From: JBGSIC01 sp041751875
Lineage (GTDB): Bacteria > Bdellovibrionota > FAC87 > UBA2466 > JACKAF01
NCBI GenBank assembly: GCA_041751875.1
Contig: JBGSIC010000016.1
Span: 1 to 64,000 of the forward strand
Direction: 5' to 3'
DNA: 64,000 nt
A program made the position numbers and the translations under genes. The notes under the pieces were generated by a model that was given only the letters and a program-made list of their open reading frames with translations, searched no databases and was not told where the DNA came from. Below, one piece after another: positions 62,509-64,000 of this stretch (position 1 is the first letter of the stretch; every line of letters begins with the position of its first letter).

Positions 62509-62925
62509 GGGGATGATTCATTTTAGCATGTCTCGGGAAACGGCGAGAGCCGTCCGCCCCTTTGCAAAATGATAGGACCGCGTAATTTTCTACGCACAAT
62601 ATAAGGAGGACGCAAAAACCATTTAAAGACCGCAAGAATCATTAGAATGATTGAGGTTTTCTCAATTCCCGTAATGATCGCGCTCCCGCCGAGAAAGCCG
62701 AGAAAGGCTATTGGACCGCGTAACCCTTTTCCCATTTTCCGACTTCGAAAACTGCGGCAAGTCTTCGTAATTACAATGATATTAATACCTTGCCGGAAGA
62801 AGCGGGCCAGTCTAAAACCGGTACCATTCTTGCTCAGTTGTATTGAAGGGGTTCCGCGTCGCTTGCGGCATAGGCGCGGAAATGTTTCCCCAATGAGCGG
62901 AGCGAATCCGCGGCGGATTCAAACA
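62509..62925. other. Gap of about 417 bases with no convincing gene
   Basis: The region holds only weak features. A 70-codon minus-strand frame (62523-62735) would encode a small hydrophobic protein (AIITGIEKTSIILMILAVF), but there is no clear ribosome binding site and no recognised family. The plus frame is open from 62647 but its first 90 residues look non-coding. A palindrome at 62904-62920 is listed separately. The promoters for the two divergent genes must lie here. Confidence 0.4.
62904..62920. promoter_or_regulatory. 17-base palindrome before the dolichol-kinase-like gene
   Basis: GAATCCGC and GCGGATTC are perfect 8-base arms around a single G, five bases before ATG 62926. It has the look of an operator or a translation-blocking stem. 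If the ATG at 62947 is used, the site is in the leader. Confidence 0.35.
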
Positions 62926-63624
62926 ATGATTCGAAACTTAAAAACTATGGCTGTATCGCCTCAACCAAAATCGAACTCGTCCGTTACCTGGGCGGTGCGC
63001 AAACGAAAGCGCTCAGTTCCCCACCTGAGCCGCAAGTTTTACCACTTTGTTTCCGGAATCCTCTGTTTCGGTCTCTATGCCTTCGTCCTCACTCGCACCC
63101 AAGCCCTTTTTGCGTTGGGAACGATAGGGGGCGCCTTGGTCCTCTTGGACGTAGGCAGGCTCTACTTCCCACAGCTCAACCGTTTCGGACTGTGGCTTTT
63201 TGGAGCGTTCATGCGACGTGAGGAGCTTAAGAGCCTCACCGGAAACTCGTTCTTTATTTTGGGCCTTCTTTTTATTGTTCTGCTCTTTCCCAAACCTATC
63301 GTTTTGATGAGCGTGCTCTTCTTGGCTGTCGGCGATCCGGCGGCTGCGGTAGTGGGTTCGCGCTGGGGTCAAACGAAATTGTGGAAGGGGAAAAGTTTAG
63401 AGGGCGCGCTGGCCAATTTCGTGGCAACTTCGATAGCTAGTTTCCTAGCCGGTCAGCTCTACTTTCAACTGACCGTGCGAGACAGTTTTATTCTCGCTCT
63501 CGTGGGAGGAACAGTGAGCATGATCGCCGAACTGGTTCCTCTGCCCATTGACGACAACCTCACGATTCCTGTTTTGTCGGCTAGTCTGCTGACCTTGGTA
63601 CTCGCGTTTCTTCCGCTAATTTAG
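62926..63624 (+). CDS. Dolichol kinase / CTP-dependent diacylglycerol kinase-like membrane protein
   Basis: The protein is 232 residues from ATG 62926; ATG 62947 is also possible, and neither has a good ribosome binding site. It has about seven spans. SRKFYHFVSGI, AVGDPAAAVVGSRWG and KGKSLEGALANF, followed by PIDDNLTIPVLSA, are the conserved blocks of the SEC59/DGK1/VTE5 family, related to CdsA. These enzymes phosphorylate a lipid alcohol with CTP. In bacteria the acceptor is uncertain. The gene lies alone before a convergent carboxypeptidase. Confidence 0.78.
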   Translation: MIRNLKTMAVSPQPKSNSSVTWAVRKRKRSVPHLSRKFYHFVSGILCFGLYAFVLTRTQALFALGTIGGALVLLDVGRLYFPQLNRFGLWLFGAFMRREELKSLTGNSFFILGLLFIVLLFPKPIVLMSVLFLAVGDPAAAVVGSRWGQTKLWKGKSLEGALANFVATSIASFLAGQLYFQLTVRDSFILALVGGTVSMIAELVPLPIDDNLTIPVLSASLLTLVLAFLPLI

Positions 63625-63640
63625 AAGTGACAAGGAACCA

Positions 63641-64000
63641 TTACTCGTTACGCAGATCCAGGCCACGAGAAGCCAAACACTGCCCTTCAAAGGCATAGTT
63701 CATGCTAGGACTTGCCTCTAAGGCATCGAAATAAACTTTCGCCGCGCGGGTTGTATTTTCAATATCTTGCTTCGAGCCACTTTCGAGTTCAATCAAAAGC
63801 GACCACATACCGTGCTTCCAATAGACGTAGTCTTCGAATGTCCCTTCGGCCGGGTAAATTAAATCGGTAGACGTTCCATGCCGGTAACCATTTTCTTGAG
63901 CTGCTTTCGCCGTGACTTGCGCGAATTGGTTGTGATCATGCGTTTCAACCTTGTCGGTATTCACTCCCCACGGGTAGGTCATCGTGCCGATGTAGCCGTG
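63641..64000 (-). CDS. M14 zinc carboxypeptidase, C-terminal part (5' end outside window)
   Basis: The 119-residue C-terminal part of an M14 metallocarboxypeptidase includes YPWGVNTDKVETHDHNQFAQV. GYRHGTSTDLIYPAEGTFEDYVYWKHGMWSLLIELESG follows, where the Glu of LLIELESG is the general base/acid and YRHG...YPAEGT is the substrate-binding segment of the family. The zinc ligands (HxxE...H) would be beyond base 64000. The frame stays open to the end of the window. The stop faces the plus-strand dolichol-kinase-like gene, 16 bases away. Confidence 0.85.
   Translation of the reverse strand, partial: HGYIGTMTYPWGVNTDKVETHDHNQFAQVTAKAAQENGYRHGTSTDLIYPAEGTFEDYVYWKHGMWSLLIELESGSKQDIENTTRAAKVYFDALEASPSMNYAFEGQCLASRGLDLRNE

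Noticed and set aside
62523..62735. A 70-codon minus-strand frame with a hydrophobic segment
   Set aside because: No clear ribosome binding site, no recognised family, and the region is between divergent genes. Kept only as a note.

Overview
The window looks like a chromosomal segment of a Gram-negative bacterium with GC content near 50 percent. A Pal / DUF4398 / YbgF-like cell-envelope cluster, a barrel-ended outer-membrane protein, several lipoproteins with lipoboxes, ClpS-ClpA and the glutathione-dependent formaldehyde pathway all point that way. Secreted peptidase-like proteins, a TadG-like protein and an HD-GYP protein would fit Bdellovibrionota/Oligoflexia or a deltaproteobacterial relative. 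That placement is inferred from gene content, not demonstrated. No rRNA, tRNA, CRISPR array, prophage or transposase was recognised.

Region 1 (1-17075) is a surface-polysaccharide locus. On the minus strand it has a DegT-type aminotransferase (partial), a membrane NDP-sugar 4,6-dehydratase, four glycosyltransferases and an O-antigen ligase/polymerase-like protein. On the plus strand it has an MsbA-like ABC exporter, a Wzc-type co-polymerase with a Tyr-rich tail, an SLBB protein and three more glycosyltransferases; one further GT4 gene (13529-14797) is on the minus strand. The dehydratase and aminotransferase would make an amino-deoxy sugar nucleotide, the glycosyltransferases would assemble the repeat, and the membrane proteins would polymerise and export it.

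Region 2 (17314-30390) holds mixed plus-strand genes: acyl-CoA desaturase, a TPM protein, a HAD phosphatase, a trypsin-fold protein that has lost its catalytic His and is fused to DUF1036, a LysR regulator, a VWA protein ending at a clear terminator, the two-gene formaldehyde detoxification operon, a lipoprotein with Ig/cadherin-like and seven RCC1-like repeats, and an SrkA-type kinase.

Region 3 (30392-46627) has an ABC-2 exporter, a GAF/HD-GYP protein with a large insertion, a degenerate CDP-alcohol phosphotransferase-like membrane protein, an endonuclease/exonuclease/phosphatase-family protein, a nitroreductase, clpS-clpA, msrB, a DoxX protein, a DEAD-box helicase with a long Arg/Ser tail, a CDP-alcohol phosphatidyltransferase fused to GtrA, a parvulin, a tRNA-dihydrouridine synthase, and a protein made of 16-residue cysteine repeats.

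Region 4 (46684-64000) has a cNMP/coiled-coil/pseudo-receiver/HATPase protein, an SGNH-like plus MBOAT acyl-transfer pair in which the MBOAT gene carries an in-frame amber codon, a TadG-like protein, a CtpA protease, a UshA-like lipoprotein, a 950-codon metallopeptidase/propeller/barrel protein, the pal cluster, a matrixin, a dolichol-kinase-like protein and a partial M14 carboxypeptidase.

A recurrent inverted-repeat family built on AAAA(A)GGTGCC...GGCACC(T)TTTT occurs at four intergenic sites. It is the main dispersed element in the window.
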